Under the pieces are notes generated by a model. That model was not told the DNA's origin. It made no database searches and saw only the letters and a list, made by a program, of their open reading frames with translations. This document shows positions 1-9,800 of a stretch of DNA of 63,325 nucleotides, in pieces. Source of the stretch: Mesorhizobium caraganae (GTDB lineage Bacteria; Pseudomonadota; Alphaproteobacteria; Rhizobiales; Rhizobiaceae); contig NZ_JAFCGY010000030.1 in NCBI RefSeq assembly GCF_016836705.1, positions 1 to 63,325 on the forward strand, given 5' to 3'. Position numbers and translations under genes: made by a program. Each line of letters starts with the position of its first letter. Positions within the stretch are counted from its first letter, which is position 1.

Positions 1-90
1 CCGCCACGTGAATGGTCCATGGCAAAGGCCCAGTTCGCCGTAATCTTCGGTGAGCGCTTCATCAGGGCCATGGCGGCATAATGTTCAACC
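1..90. other. Unidentified left-edge fragment
   Basis: The minus strand is open here and reads like the inside of a coding sequence (for example a stretch TANWAFAMDHSR), cut off by the window edge. I do not recognise the protein. The sequence changes character before the IstB reading frame begins, so this is probably a junction between an older gene fragment and the IS21 remnant. Confidence 0.2.
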
Positions 91-138
91 GCCCGCCCGT
101 ACACGGAAATCCTGACAGTCCCCGAGCGGCGCATCTCC

Positions 139-759
139 ATGTCGAGCAAGCTCGCCCAGTTCCCGTTCGTGCGCGAATTGGACGGCTTCGACTTCGATGC
201 CCAGCCTTCGCTGGATCAAGGTCAGATCAGAGAGCTTGCAACCTGCCGCTGGATCGCGCACGGCGACACGGTCCTATTCCTCGGGCCGCCCGGAACGGGC
301 AAGACCCATCTTGCCGTGAGCCTGGGTCGCGAGGCGATCCGTCAGAACTACAACGTGCAGTTCGTCACGGCGGCGACGCTGGTGGCAATGCTGGCCAAGG
401 CACACGCCGATGGCTCGCTCGACAAACAGTTGACGACCTTGTCGCGGCCGAAATTATTGATCATCGACGAGCTGGGCTATTTGCCCTTCGAGGCCAACGC
501 CGCCCATTTGTTCTTCCAACTCGTGTCTCGTCGCTACGAGAAGGGATCGATTCTGATCACCTCCAACCGCTCTGTGGGTGAATGGGGAAGCGTTTTTGGC
601 GACCCCGTTGTGGCCACGGCGATCCTGGATCGCCTGCTTCATCACTCGACGGTGATCACCATCCGTGGCGACAGCTATCGGCTCCGCGAAAAGCGCCGAT
701 CCGGCCTCCTGCAGAAGACCGGACCGGCGCTCGAAACCAACGAAACAGCAAACCAATGA
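139..759 (+). CDS. istB: IS21-family helper ATPase IstB, N-terminally truncated
   Basis: IstB-type AAA+ ATPase that assists the IS21-family transposase in target capture. The 206-residue product has the Walker A motif GPPGTGKTH at residues 49-57, the Walker B motif LLIIDELGY at 106-114 and the family sequence ITSNRSVGEWG followed by DPVVATAILDRLLHHS. Family members are usually about 240-260 residues; the N-terminal helical domain is missing, and no IstA partner lies upstream, so this is a remnant of an element that cannot move by itself. The frame is open a little upstream of this ATG, so the true break may lie in the first 138 bases. It is followed at once by IS21-type terminal repeats. Confidence 0.85.
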   Translation: MSSKLAQFPFVRELDGFDFDAQPSLDQGQIRELATCRWIAHGDTVLFLGPPGTGKTHLAVSLGREAIRQNYNVQFVTAATLVAMLAKAHADGSLDKQLTTLSRPKLLIIDELGYLPFEANAAHLFFQLVSRRYEKGSILITSNRSVGEWGSVFGDPVVATAILDRLLHHSTVITIRGDSYRLREKRRSGLLQKTGPALETNETANQ

Positions 760-763
760 AGGG

Positions 764-807
764 GGTCAGTTCTTCACTTCGCCAACGGGGTCAAATCCTC
801 ACTTCGC
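764..807 (+). repeat. IS21-type tandem terminal repeats
   Basis: Two 19-base copies of GGTCARNTCYTCACTTCGC lie at 764-782 and 789-807 with a 25-base period, directly after the istB stop codon. Tandem short repeats near the ends are characteristic of IS21-family elements, where the transposase binds them. This marks the right end of the truncated element. Confidence 0.6.
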
Positions 808-828
808 TTGACAACGGCAGCCAGATGG

Positions 829-880
829 GATCAGCGCTAAAGTCTCATTGCGTTCAAATGCAGATAACGTGACATCGCCG
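829..880 (+). repeat. Solo end of an IS6-family element
   Basis: This 52-base stretch is repeated in inverted orientation, with about two mismatches, at 58709-58760, where it follows directly on the stop codon of an IS6-type transposase pseudogene. No transposase is attached to this copy. Confidence 0.6.
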
Positions 881-1041
881 GCGATCGCTCTTTAAAATCA
901 TGCACGACCGTGTGCAGCCACCGCGAGGACGTCCAGTCGCCGATCAGGAGAATGCCTGGGTGGTTTCAGCAATCGGTATGAGAGCAAACCAATCCTTCCT
1001 TTTCCAGGTCGCTTCCACGGCTTTATACGGCGCCGAGCGGT

Positions 1042-1464
1042 TCATCCCACCCACGGATCGAAGAGCTCAATTCCAAAGCCTTCGAAATCCTTCGTATTGC
1101 GCGTTGCCAGGGTGAGTTCCCGGGCAATCGCTGTGGCTGCGATCAAGCCGTCCATCGACGAAAGGCCGCGGCCACGCCGCTTCGCGAGGCCCATCAGGTC
1201 GCCCCAGGCTAGGGCAACCGGTTCGTCCACGGAGAGAACCCTCTGCTCGAAGCGCTGCGGCAGGTCCCGGGCGAGCCATTCGGCCAGTGCGTCCCGTTTT
1301 CTACCCTCATCCATGAGGGCAACGCCGCGCCGGATCTCGGCCATCGACACGACGCTAATGAACGAGCGATCCTCATCGAGCCCGTCCAGCCATTCCAGGA
1401 CGTGCGCATTTGGGGCAGGCCTAGTCACCTCCGACAGAACATTGGTGTCCAGTAGAAGCCTCAC
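1042..1464 (-). CDS. vapC: VapC-type PIN-domain toxin
   Basis: Type II toxin of the PIN-domain ribonuclease family (VapC/FitB). The 140-residue protein opens with the family signature LLLDTNVLSE, in which the Asp is a metal ligand. It then has the acidic SMAEIRRGV segment, the central SSMDGLIAATA with a further catalytic Asp, and ends with LATRNTKDFEGFG, where the last Asp completes the usual acidic cluster. Length is normal for the family. Its start codon overlaps the stop of the antitoxin gene by four bases (ATGA), the usual arrangement for coupled antitoxin-toxin translation. Confidence 0.88.
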   Translation of the reverse strand: MRLLLDTNVLSEVTRPAPNAHVLEWLDGLDEDRSFISVVSMAEIRRGVALMDEGRKRDALAEWLARDLPQRFEQRVLSVDEPVALAWGDLMGLAKRRGRGLSSMDGLIAATAIARELTLATRNTKDFEGFGIELFDPWVG

Positions 1465-1727
1465 AGCGACAGATCTCGCGGTTCGTCGCGTAGGCGCTCA
1501 AGGTCCAGGTCGGCGCCGCGCAGCGGCGACTCCAGCAGGAACTGGGCAAGCGTGCCCTTGCGCGCGGTCTTGCGTTGCCACTCCTCGACCGAGACGACAA
1601 CGACGCTTGGCTTGCCGTTCCGCGTGATCGTTTGCGGCGCCGCCTGCGCACGCTCGATGACTTCCGAGAGCCGCGCCTTGGCCCGAGCGACGGTCCAGTT
1701 GGTCTCCTCTTTGGGAATAGATAGCAT
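1461..1727 (-). CDS. Phd/YefM-type antitoxin
   Basis: Antitoxin partner of the adjacent VapC. The protein has the Phd/YefM fold signature near its start (NWTVARAKARLSEVIERA, then TRNGKPSVVVVSVEEW), which forms the DNA-binding dimer domain. A short C-terminal tail would neutralise the toxin. The frame is open to 1787, but the ATG at 1727 is preferred because it has a good ribosome site (GGAG, seven bases upstream) and begins where the family homology begins (MLSIPKEE). The pair should be autoregulated from the short repeats upstream. Confidence 0.82.
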   Translation of the reverse strand: MLSIPKEETNWTVARAKARLSEVIERAQAAPQTITRNGKPSVVVVSVEEWQRKTARKGTLAQFLLESPLRGADLDLERLRDEPRDLSL

Positions 1728-1747
1728 ATTTGGCTCCGTGACCATTC

Positions 1748-1763
1748 TGACTATCTTGACTAT
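1748..1763 (-). promoter_or_regulatory. Possible operator of the vapC/phd operon
   Basis: A direct repeat TGACTAT at 1748-1754 and 1757-1763 (nine-base period) lies about 20 bases upstream of the chosen antitoxin start. Phd/YefM antitoxins bind short repeats in this position, so it is a candidate autoregulatory site. The assignment rests on position and repetition only. Confidence 0.3.
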
Positions 1764-2082
1764 ATGGGAATCGCGATGCGGCCGCAACAGGGCAGGGGAC
1801 TTTCAGAGCCAGGGAGCCTTGGCCCACAGCTATGCGTATCGCCACGTCGCATATTGCGGCGGCGCTGCAATCGGCAGCGGAACTAATCGATGCGAGGGGA
1901 CTCTTGCCGCCCGCTCTCGAGGCCCTTGGCAATAAGAGCGTAAGCGAGCTGCTGGAAGACGGTACCTTTTCAGTTCAACGTCACCTGCAGGCGATAGGCA
2001 TGCGGCTAGGTGCCTCTGGCAAATGGCGAGTTTCTGACATTCAATCCGACGAGTTGAACGTCTGCGTCGCTCACCGAATTGA

Positions 2083-2829
2083 TCAATCTGAGCAGCATTT
2101 ACCAGTGGCCTTCCACATAATGCGATCGTGACCTGCCGATGATAGCCCGAGTTGCGGTAGAGTGCCTCCATCAATTTTTCGAGCACGCAAAGTCAATGGC
2201 GCACTCTCCTGGCAGTCAGCTGTCACGAACTCCTCGGTGACGCCTGCGTCGAAGGGCCGAACGCACCGTGGGATTCGTGCAGTAGGCTTCGGGTTGGTCT
2301 GAAGCCCTGCCTGGCCATCAGTTGCCGCTTTGACTGCCGCCTCGAACCGTTCTGCCGCTGCCTTTGCCGTTTTTAACAGCGCTTTGAAATCGTCGGGAGG
2401 ATTGCCGCTATCCAGCATGCTCTTGAAGGTCGCGTAAGCATCTGTCTTGCTGCCGTGGGCACGCAAGGTGTCATCGTCGTTTACCCACGCGAGCACGATG
2501 ATCTTGCTGGCGCTATCGAACCGGAAAAACAGACGATACTGCTGAAAAAACTTCGCCCGGAACCAATGCTTGCGGCCGCTGCCGAGCGTATCACCCTGCC
2601 GAAATTGCGCCCCCGCCGGGTCAGCCGGGATATCGTTGGTCACGAGTCTGGCGATTGCAGCCAACCGCTTGGTGCAGTTCTTCTTCCGGTAATTGACGGG
2701 ATCGCGCGCCTTGCGGGCTTCAACTTCCTCGATCAGGCATTCGAGCTGATCGAGGAAGAGCGGCTGCGCGTAGATCGACCACCCATTGATGACGAGGGGA
2801 GCCTTAAGTGGCGCGTCTCGTTTCGTCAT
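2083..2829 (-). CDS. yhaV: YhaV-type toxin with a C-terminal extension
   Basis: Type II toxin of the YhaV family, a ribosome-associated ribonuclease. Residues 1 to about 165 match the family from start to end: PLFLDQLECLIEEVE near the start, HWFRAKFFQQYRLFFRF in the core and IVLAWVNDDDTLRAHGSK towards the end. Family members end soon after the GNPPDDFKALL segment; here the frame runs on for about 80 residues of low-complexity and unrelated sequence to 248. The normal stop has probably been lost by a downstream frameshift or rearrangement, so toxicity is uncertain. The start overlaps the antitoxin stop by four bases. Confidence 0.8.
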   Translation of the reverse strand: MTKRDAPLKAPLVINGWSIYAQPLFLDQLECLIEEVEARKARDPVNYRKKNCTKRLAAIARLVTNDIPADPAGAQFRQGDTLGSGRKHWFRAKFFQQYRLFFRFDSASKIIVLAWVNDDDTLRAHGSKTDAYATFKSMLDSGNPPDDFKALLKTAKAAAERFEAAVKAATDGQAGLQTNPKPTARIPRCVRPFDAGVTEEFVTADCQESAPLTLRARKIDGGTLPQLGLSSAGHDRIMWKATGKCCSD

Positions 2830-3149
2830 TCGTCATCGGCAGACAGCGCTGCATCGAGATCAACTTCGACATCCCCGACCAGCGCTTTTAGCCGATCATA
2901 TAGCGCCCCGTCGAACGCCTTCAGCCGCTCGGGGTGAGCTTGAATATCCGCTTCGAGAAGATCGAGAAATGCGCCGAGCGCCGGATCGGCAGCCTCGTGC
3001 ACCGCCTCAATATAGACCCGACCACTCGGTTCGGTACAATACCGGATTTGGTCGCCCTTCCCAAGCTGCAGATGCTTTCGCACACCGCTTGGCACCGTCG
3101 TCTGATAGCGATCGGTGAGCTTGGAGACATCCTGAGCGAGCGCAACCAT
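2826..3149 (-). CDS. prlF: PrlF-type antitoxin (SpoVT/AbrB fold)
   Basis: Antitoxin of the YhaV toxin. The N-terminal 45 residues have the swapped-hairpin AbrB/SpoVT signature (LTDRYQTTVPSGVRKHLQL, then KGDQIRYC) that binds the operator. The acidic C-terminal half (ALVGDVEVDLDAALSADDE) would wrap the toxin. Length (107 residues) and gene order (antitoxin first, four-base overlap with the toxin) are typical for prlF-yhaV. Confidence 0.85.
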   Translation of the reverse strand: MVALAQDVSKLTDRYQTTVPSGVRKHLQLGKGDQIRYCTEPSGRVYIEAVHEAADPALGAFLDLLEADIQAHPERLKAFDGALYDRLKALVGDVEVDLDAALSADDE

Positions 3150-3224
3150 GCCAGCCTCCTGAGTTCAGATTGGAACCATCGCTCCGGTAGGTAATGCAAA
3201 TGCATTGTCTCGTCAAGGGCGGGC

Positions 3225-3450
3225 TCATATCCTTAGCGCGAGCGCCGCGAGAAAGCCGGCGGGCATAGTCTGGACCGAACTTTTGACCCAACGACGGATC
3301 GTCTCGTAGGAGACGACCATCCCTCGCTCGAGCAGCATGTCTTCGACAAGGCGCAGGCTCAGCGGAAATCGGAAATAAAGCCAAACCGCGTGGACAATGA
3401 TCTCGGGCGGGAAGCGGTGGCCTCTGTAGCTGGACGACAGAAGTGTTCAT
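3225..3450 (-). pseudogene. N-terminal fragment of an IS6-family transposase
   Basis: In one minus-strand frame this stretch reads RGHRFPPEIIVHAVWLYFRF, then a segment ending LLERGMVVSYETIRRWV, which is the helix-turn-helix start of IS6/IS26-type transposases. It stops after about 70 residues (ALRI, then stop), before the DDE catalytic domain. The same protein, in a longer but frameshifted form, is encoded at 58761-59462. It is a dead fragment left by an insertion or recombination event. Confidence 0.65.
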
Positions 3451-3588
3451 ATCGCCCAAATCCTGACGCTTGGTTTATGTGACAAGCCCGGCCCGACATT
3501 GATAGGGGCTTCGCAATTCCCGGACGACTGGCGAAATGGGGTGAACGCAACGCGACGCCGGATTGACCCCGAGTTCAGCTGTGCGCAG

Positions 3589-3606
3589 GTCAGATTTACG
3601 TCAGGT
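3589..3606 (+). promoter_or_regulatory. Candidate tts box upstream of the SKWP effector
   Basis: The sequence GTCAGATTTACGTCAGGT resembles the TtsI-binding tts box (GTCAG-N-TT-N-TCG-N-AAGC) with about three mismatches. It lies about 210 bases before the effector start. TtsI is the regulator of rhizobial type III secretion genes. The match is weaker than the one at 61312-61329, and a similar string occurs at 61838 with no effector behind it. Confidence 0.35.
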
Positions 3607-3814
3607 GCAGGGGGTATGTTCGATGCCAGAGTACACACAATTGCGCCAAAATGACGATCCGCGCTTGCCGGTTGTGGCGGGTCACGTCTTGTCGGCGCAG
3701 CGTACCTAAGGAGCTCCGTTCTGCGGTGTCGAAACAACGCCGTTGAGGTCGCCGCGGCGGCACCGTGTGTGCGCGCTGTAATCGGCGTGTTCTCGCTTAC
3801 ATAGGAGACGGATT

Positions 3815-6800
3815 TTGACGGGAGTTGACCGGCGTTTGAATGCGCCCAGCGGACCAGACACGCACTGGTCCCGTAGTGAATCAGATCGTGGCGGTGGATC
3901 TGGCTCGACGTTCAGTTCTGTCGTGCAGGGCTTGCGCTCTGAAGATCGAGAGTTAGGGGCGTCCTCCGCTCAAAGGCCACCTTCGGACAGCGATGTCCGA
4001 CGCCGCACATCAGCCGATCCCTCCGTTAATACGCGTGACGGCCAGCCCGGTTCTCGCTACTTGCCGCATCGGGGCGCGCCAAATTGGGAAGAAGGTTCGT
4101 CGCGTTCCGGTGCCGAGGGCCGCAGTGCCGATCAGTCCAGGAGTTCACAACAAAGTGCTCCTTCCTCGCGCAGACAATCCGTATCCGGCCTGGATCGCAG
4201 ACCAAAAAGGCGGCGCCTGGATGATGTCGCCACGCAGAGCGTGCAAAGTGCAATCTCAGAAGAACAATCTAACGAAGCTCTACACGCGATTTATTTCGCC
4301 CGTGACATCGTGGGATTCTCATGTGCAGTAGTGGAGCATGACAGACGGCTGCAGGGGGCGGGCGACGGGGTCCATGCAGCCTTCCTGCAAAAGGCCGCCG
4401 CCCAGTTCAGAAATCAATTTGTCACACGCTTCGAGGACGATATCCGCCGCGGGAAGTCATGGGGCTACGCCACCACATGCAACGCGGTGAGTCGCGAGGC
4501 CGGAGGTCAGGAAGGTGTCGAAGCTTGCAAGGCGATGGCAGCTCGGGTGTCGCAGCTTCATGGTGCATTAGTGCGCGAAGTCGACCCCAAAGCTCTTTCG
4601 CTCTTCGCGACATCATTTGGTCGGCATCCGCAGTCGAGGACATGCCGCAATGGAACGATCAGAATCGCCGAATTTTGCCGCGATGAGGGCAGGGCACTTG
4701 GGGCGCTGAATAGTCAAAGTCTGTCGTTGCTGGTGAACGGTTTCAGCAAGTGGACGCAACGGTCGGAAACTCGTGAGGGCACGGAAGCCGTCGCCAGTGA
4801 GGTCCGTCGCCGCGACGACCGCCGTTTCCGGCTCTCTGATTTTAAGCAGCAGGAACTGGCGAACCTTGTGAACGGTTTCAGCAAGTGGCCGGAAGAGGAG
4901 TGGTCTCGCCAAGGCACCGGAGCGATTGCCGGTGAGGTCCTTCGCCGCACTCGCCGTGACTTCGGGCTCTCTGCTTTTAATCACCAGGATTTGGCGAACC
5001 TGGTGAACGGTTTCGGCAAGTGCCCGCAAGAGGAGGTCTTTTGCCAAGCCACAGTTGCGATCGCGGGCGAGATCCTGCGCCGCGACCGCCGTGCCCGGCT
5101 CTCTGAATTCACTCACCAGGAGCTGGCGAACTTGGTGCACGGGTTCAGCAAATGGCCGGAAGAGGCGGCGTCTCGCGAAGCCGCAGGCGCGATGGCCGGT
5201 GAGGTCCTCCGTCGTGACCGCCGTGCCCGGCTCTCTGATTCTACTTCGCAGGAGCTGGCGAACCTTGTGAACGGTTTCAGCAAGTGGCCGGAAGAGGAGT
5301 GGTCTCGCCAAGCCACCGGAGCGATTGCCGATGAGGTCGGTCACCGCGCCGCCCGCGGCGGGTTCGCGCTCTCTGATTTTAACCACCAGGACCTGGCGAA
5401 CTTGGTGAACGGCTTTAGCAAATGGCCGGAAGGGGCGGTCTATCGCCAAGCCACAGTCAAAATCGCCACAGAACTCTCTCGCCGCGCCCGCGAGCAAGGG
5501 CTCTCTCACTTTACTGCGCAGGAGCTGGCGAACCTGGTGAACGGGTTCGGCAAATGCCCGGACGATGCGGACTATCATCACGCCACAGTCGCGATCGCCA
5601 GTGAGGTCATTCGCCGCCGCGCCCAACTCTCTGATTTTACTTACCAGGATCTGACGCACCTGGTGAACGGTCTCAGCAAGTGGCCACAACAGGCGGACTG
5701 TCGCGATGCAACACTCGCGATCGCCGGTGAGGTCTTTCGCCGCGACGACCAGTTCTCTCATCTTACTCAGCAGGCGCTGGCGACATTGGTGAACGGGTTC
5801 AGCAAGTGGCCGGAAGAGGCTGCGTCTCGCCAAGCCACAGTCGCAATCGCCGGTGAGGTCACTCGCCGCGCCGCGCGCGGCGAATTCGGGCTCTCTGACT
5901 TTAATCACCAGGATTTGGGGACCCTGGTGAACGGTTTCAGCAAATGGCCGCAGGAGCCGGCGTCTCAGCAAGTCACAGTCGCGATAGCCAGCGAGGTCCT
6001 TCGCCGCGCTGACCGGCTCTCTGGGGTTGATCCGCAGGGACTGGCGAACCTGGTGAACGGTTTCAGCAAGTGGCCGGAAGCGGCGGCGTCTCGCCAAGCC
6101 ACCGACGCGATCGCCAGCGAGGTCCTTCGCCGCGGCGTCCGGCTCTGTGATTTTACTCACCAGCACCTGGCTAATCTGGTGAACGGTTTCAGCAAGCGGC
6201 CCGACGGGGCGGATTGTCGCGACGCCGCGGTCGCCATCGCCGGTGAGGTCCTTCGCCGCGCCGACCAGTTCTCTCATCTTACTCAGCAGGCGCTGGCGAC
6301 ATTGGTGAACGGGTTCAGCAAGTGGCCGGAAGAGGCGGCGTCTCGCCAAGCCACAGACGCGATCGCCGGCGAGGTCAGTCGCCGCGCCGCGCGCGGCGAG
6401 TTCGGGCTCTCTGATTTTAATCACAAGGACTTGGTGCACCTGGTGAACGGGTTCAGCAAGTGGCCGGAAGAGGAGAGGCATCAGCAAGCCACGGACGCGA
6501 TCGCGCATGAGGTCCTTCGCCGCGGCGCCCGGCTATGCGACTTTACTCACCAGCACCTGGCTAATCTGGTGAACGGTTTCAGCAAGTGGCCGAACGGGGC
6601 GGATTGTCGCGAGGCGACAGTCGCAATCGCGGAGGAAATCCGCCGGCGCCAGCTCTCCGATTTTGCTCCGCACGAACTGGCGATCTTGGTCAACGGTTTC
6701 AGCAAGTGGCCGCAAGCGGCGGCATCTCGCCAAGCCACAGTCGCAACCGCGCATGAGGTCCTCCGCCGCGGCGCCCGGCTCTGTGATTTTGATAACCAGC

Positions 6801-9800
6801 ACCTCGCTAATTTGGTGAACGGTTTCAGCAAGTGGCCGGAAGCGCCGGACTGTCGCGACGCCACGGTCGCAACCGCCAACGAGGTCCGTCGCCGCCAGCT
6901 CTGTGACTTTGCTCCGCAGGGACTAGCGAACATGGTGAACGGTTTCAGCAAATGGCCGGAGGCGCCGGACTGTCGCGACGCCACGGTCGCAATCGCACAG
7001 GAGGTTCTTGGCCGCGGCGCCCGGCTCTCTGATTTTACCCACCAGCATTTGGCTAATCTGGTGAACGGTTTCAGCAAATGGCCGGAAACGCCGGACTGTC
7101 GCGACGCCCCGGTCGCAATCGCACAGGAGGTTCTTGGCCGTGATATCTGGCTCTCTGATTTCACTTCGCAGGAGCTGGCGAACCTGGTGAACGGTTTCAG
7201 CAAGTGGCCAGATCAGGCGGGGTCTCAGCAAGCCACAGTCGCGATTGCGCACGAGGTCCTTCATCGCGCCTCCTGGCTCTCTGATTTTACTCACCAGGAG
7301 CTGGCTAATCTGGTGAACGGTTTCAGCAAGTGGCCGGAAGCGCCGCTCTGTCGCGACGCCACGGACGCGATCGCGGGTGAGGTCCTTCGTCGCGGCGCCC
7401 GGCTCTCTGATTTTACCCACCAGCACTTGGCTAATCTGGTGAATGGTTTCAGCAAATGGCCGGAAGCGCCGGACTGTCGGGATGCCACGTTTGCGATCGC
7501 GGGTGAGGTCCTTCGCCGCGCCGAACTTTCTGATTTTGCCCCGCAGGGACTGGCCAACCTGTTGAACGGCTTCAGCAAGTGGCCGGACGGGGATGACTGT
7601 CGCAAAGCCGCGATTGCAATCGCCGGGGAAGCCCGTCAGCGCCAGCTCTTTGATTTCGCTCCGCAGGTAGTGGCGACCTTGATGAACGGGTTCACCAAGT
7701 GGCCGGAAGAGGCGGCGTGCTGGCAGACCACGATGGACATCGCGCGCGGATTGGGTGCTCGAGGGCAACGATTCGGTGTGTTCACCACGCCTGAGCTGAG
7801 TATGCTCGCCAATGCTCTGTCGCGAATAATCATGAGGGCAGAAGACAGTGAGGAGATTACAGACGCCGCTCTGCCTAAGGATCGGTTGCACAAGCTCGCC
7901 CACTACCTGCATTATGATAATGATCGTCTGGGGCAGGCTGACGTTCTGCACATCACAACCATTTTCAAGGCGCTGGGTAAGGCTCGGTTGTCTGATGATC
8001 TCGGTTTGCTCGCACCGACAGGCTTGAATCGGCTCTCGGAATTGCGTCAAGCCCCTGATTTTACGACCCAGAACGATCTGGAAACCATGGGTAATCTGTG
8101 TGCTGCTCTGCTGCCGCTTGCGCGCAGCCCACAGAAGCCGCTGCGCTGGCACCGCAAGCAGGCGCTCAACCTGCTCAACGATCTCCAACCCGTGGTCGAG
8201 CAGAAGATCGAAGCGCATCTGAACGCAAGCGATGCCGAGCGGACCCGTGGGCCGCTTGCGACCCGCTGCCCCGCTTTATCGATCTATCAGACGCTCAAGG
8301 CCCGTGCGGTCCTGGAGAGATTATTCAGGTCACCGTATGTCGAGGGCAAGAGGTCCGACTTGCGGGTGAGGCAGCAAGACCTGGAGTGCAAGACCAAGGA
8401 GATCCTGGACAGGACGCGCGGCCTCATTGAAAGCGACCTTTCCAGCATGAGCTGGAACCTGATCGCGCAGATCGAGGCGGACAGTCCGGTGGATGCGCTG
8501 GACTTATTCATGGAGCAGGATGCGGCGGCGATCCAGGCGCAACATCCTGCGTCGGTCTTCGACGTGCATCAGGTCTTACGAACCATGGACCACGAGCCCA
8601 GACCGCCGCAGGGTGACGCGGGACTGATGCAGTTGCCGGTGGTGGATATGCTGGGCCGGCAATTGACCACGGAGCCCGAGACACGCTATTCGATTTTTCA
8701 TCGCCTGACCTCGGGGGCTTTGCCCGTCGTCGCGGTGCAACTGCCAGGAACCCCGAGTGCCTTCATGCTGGCGCGTACGGTGAGCGTCAACGGTGTGCCA
8801 TACCGCATGGATCTGTTCGGCGGCAGCAAGTTAAAGCCGCCGCGATTGACCGTGTCTCAGATTGCGGCCCGTGCTGCAGGCGAGCTAGCAAAGCCTTCCG
8901 GGGGAAAGCTGCTGGCGATTCCGTATGCCGAAACCGCACCCGGCACGGCCTTCGAGCAGCTGTCGCGCGCCTGGGCCCCTTTCAAAGAGGCCTATTATTA
9001 TACCCAGCGCAGGGGTTTTGCCGCGCCTCCGGCGATCAAAGGTCTATCTCCGCACGACTACGCGCTGGAAGGCGCCTTCAAATTGGTGCTGCTGCCGGAC
9101 CGTCCCGCCAACGAGGAGCATCCCTTCAAGCTGAGGGGGCCGGATGGTCCCATTGCATTGCGACCGCATGACGGCTGCGGCTTCATCAGGGCCTCGCTGG
9201 CCAACCTTATGCCAGCTGTTCGTCGCGCCGGCGAGCAGGAAGGTCCTGACCGGGTGCCTGCCTTTGGTGAGGGAAGGAAATCATGCCTGCCAGTCTCGGC
9301 GCTGCAACATTATCCGCGCAGCGAGCAAGTGGCGGATGAGGCCCGAGAAAAGGCCATGATCTGGCTCGAGAGCAAACAAGAGCGGGAGTTGACGTCCGAC
9401 GAGCTGTTTCGAACGGTGACGGCCGGACATATTGAAGGCCTCGGCGCGGTTGCTGTACCGTCTAATGATGAGTGTCTCCATATTCCGACGCTCAAGAGCG
9501 AGACGTTGAGCGGTGGTGGCGTGCTGATCGGGCGGTCTCCTTATGACAAGCCCAACCTCCGCCCGTTCATCCCCGACCAGGTCAGGTCGGCCGCTGATGG
9601 TGACCCGACTACGGCGTTTCTCGATCAGTGCGTGACTATGCAATACAGTTTCAATGTCGCCCAGAAGTCGCGGGAGGAACTGGCGACCGACGATCCGACT
9701 TTCTTTGCCAAAGGGCTTCTTATCGTCGTGCCGGATGAGATGTGGCCAGCCGACTTCGCCGACCAGGGGCTGGTGATGTCTGCCGAGGACGTCAAGTGCC

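Noticed and set aside
1832..2131. 99-codon plus-strand frame
   Set aside because: Reasonable composition, but no good ribosome site and no recognised family; overlaps the 3' end of the extended yhaV frame.
4613..6508. 631-codon open frame on the minus strand within the SKWP gene
   Set aside because: It is the complement of the repeat array; its repeating sequence (FRPLAEPVHQ and similar) is only the mirror of the SKWP codons. No ribosome site or family features.
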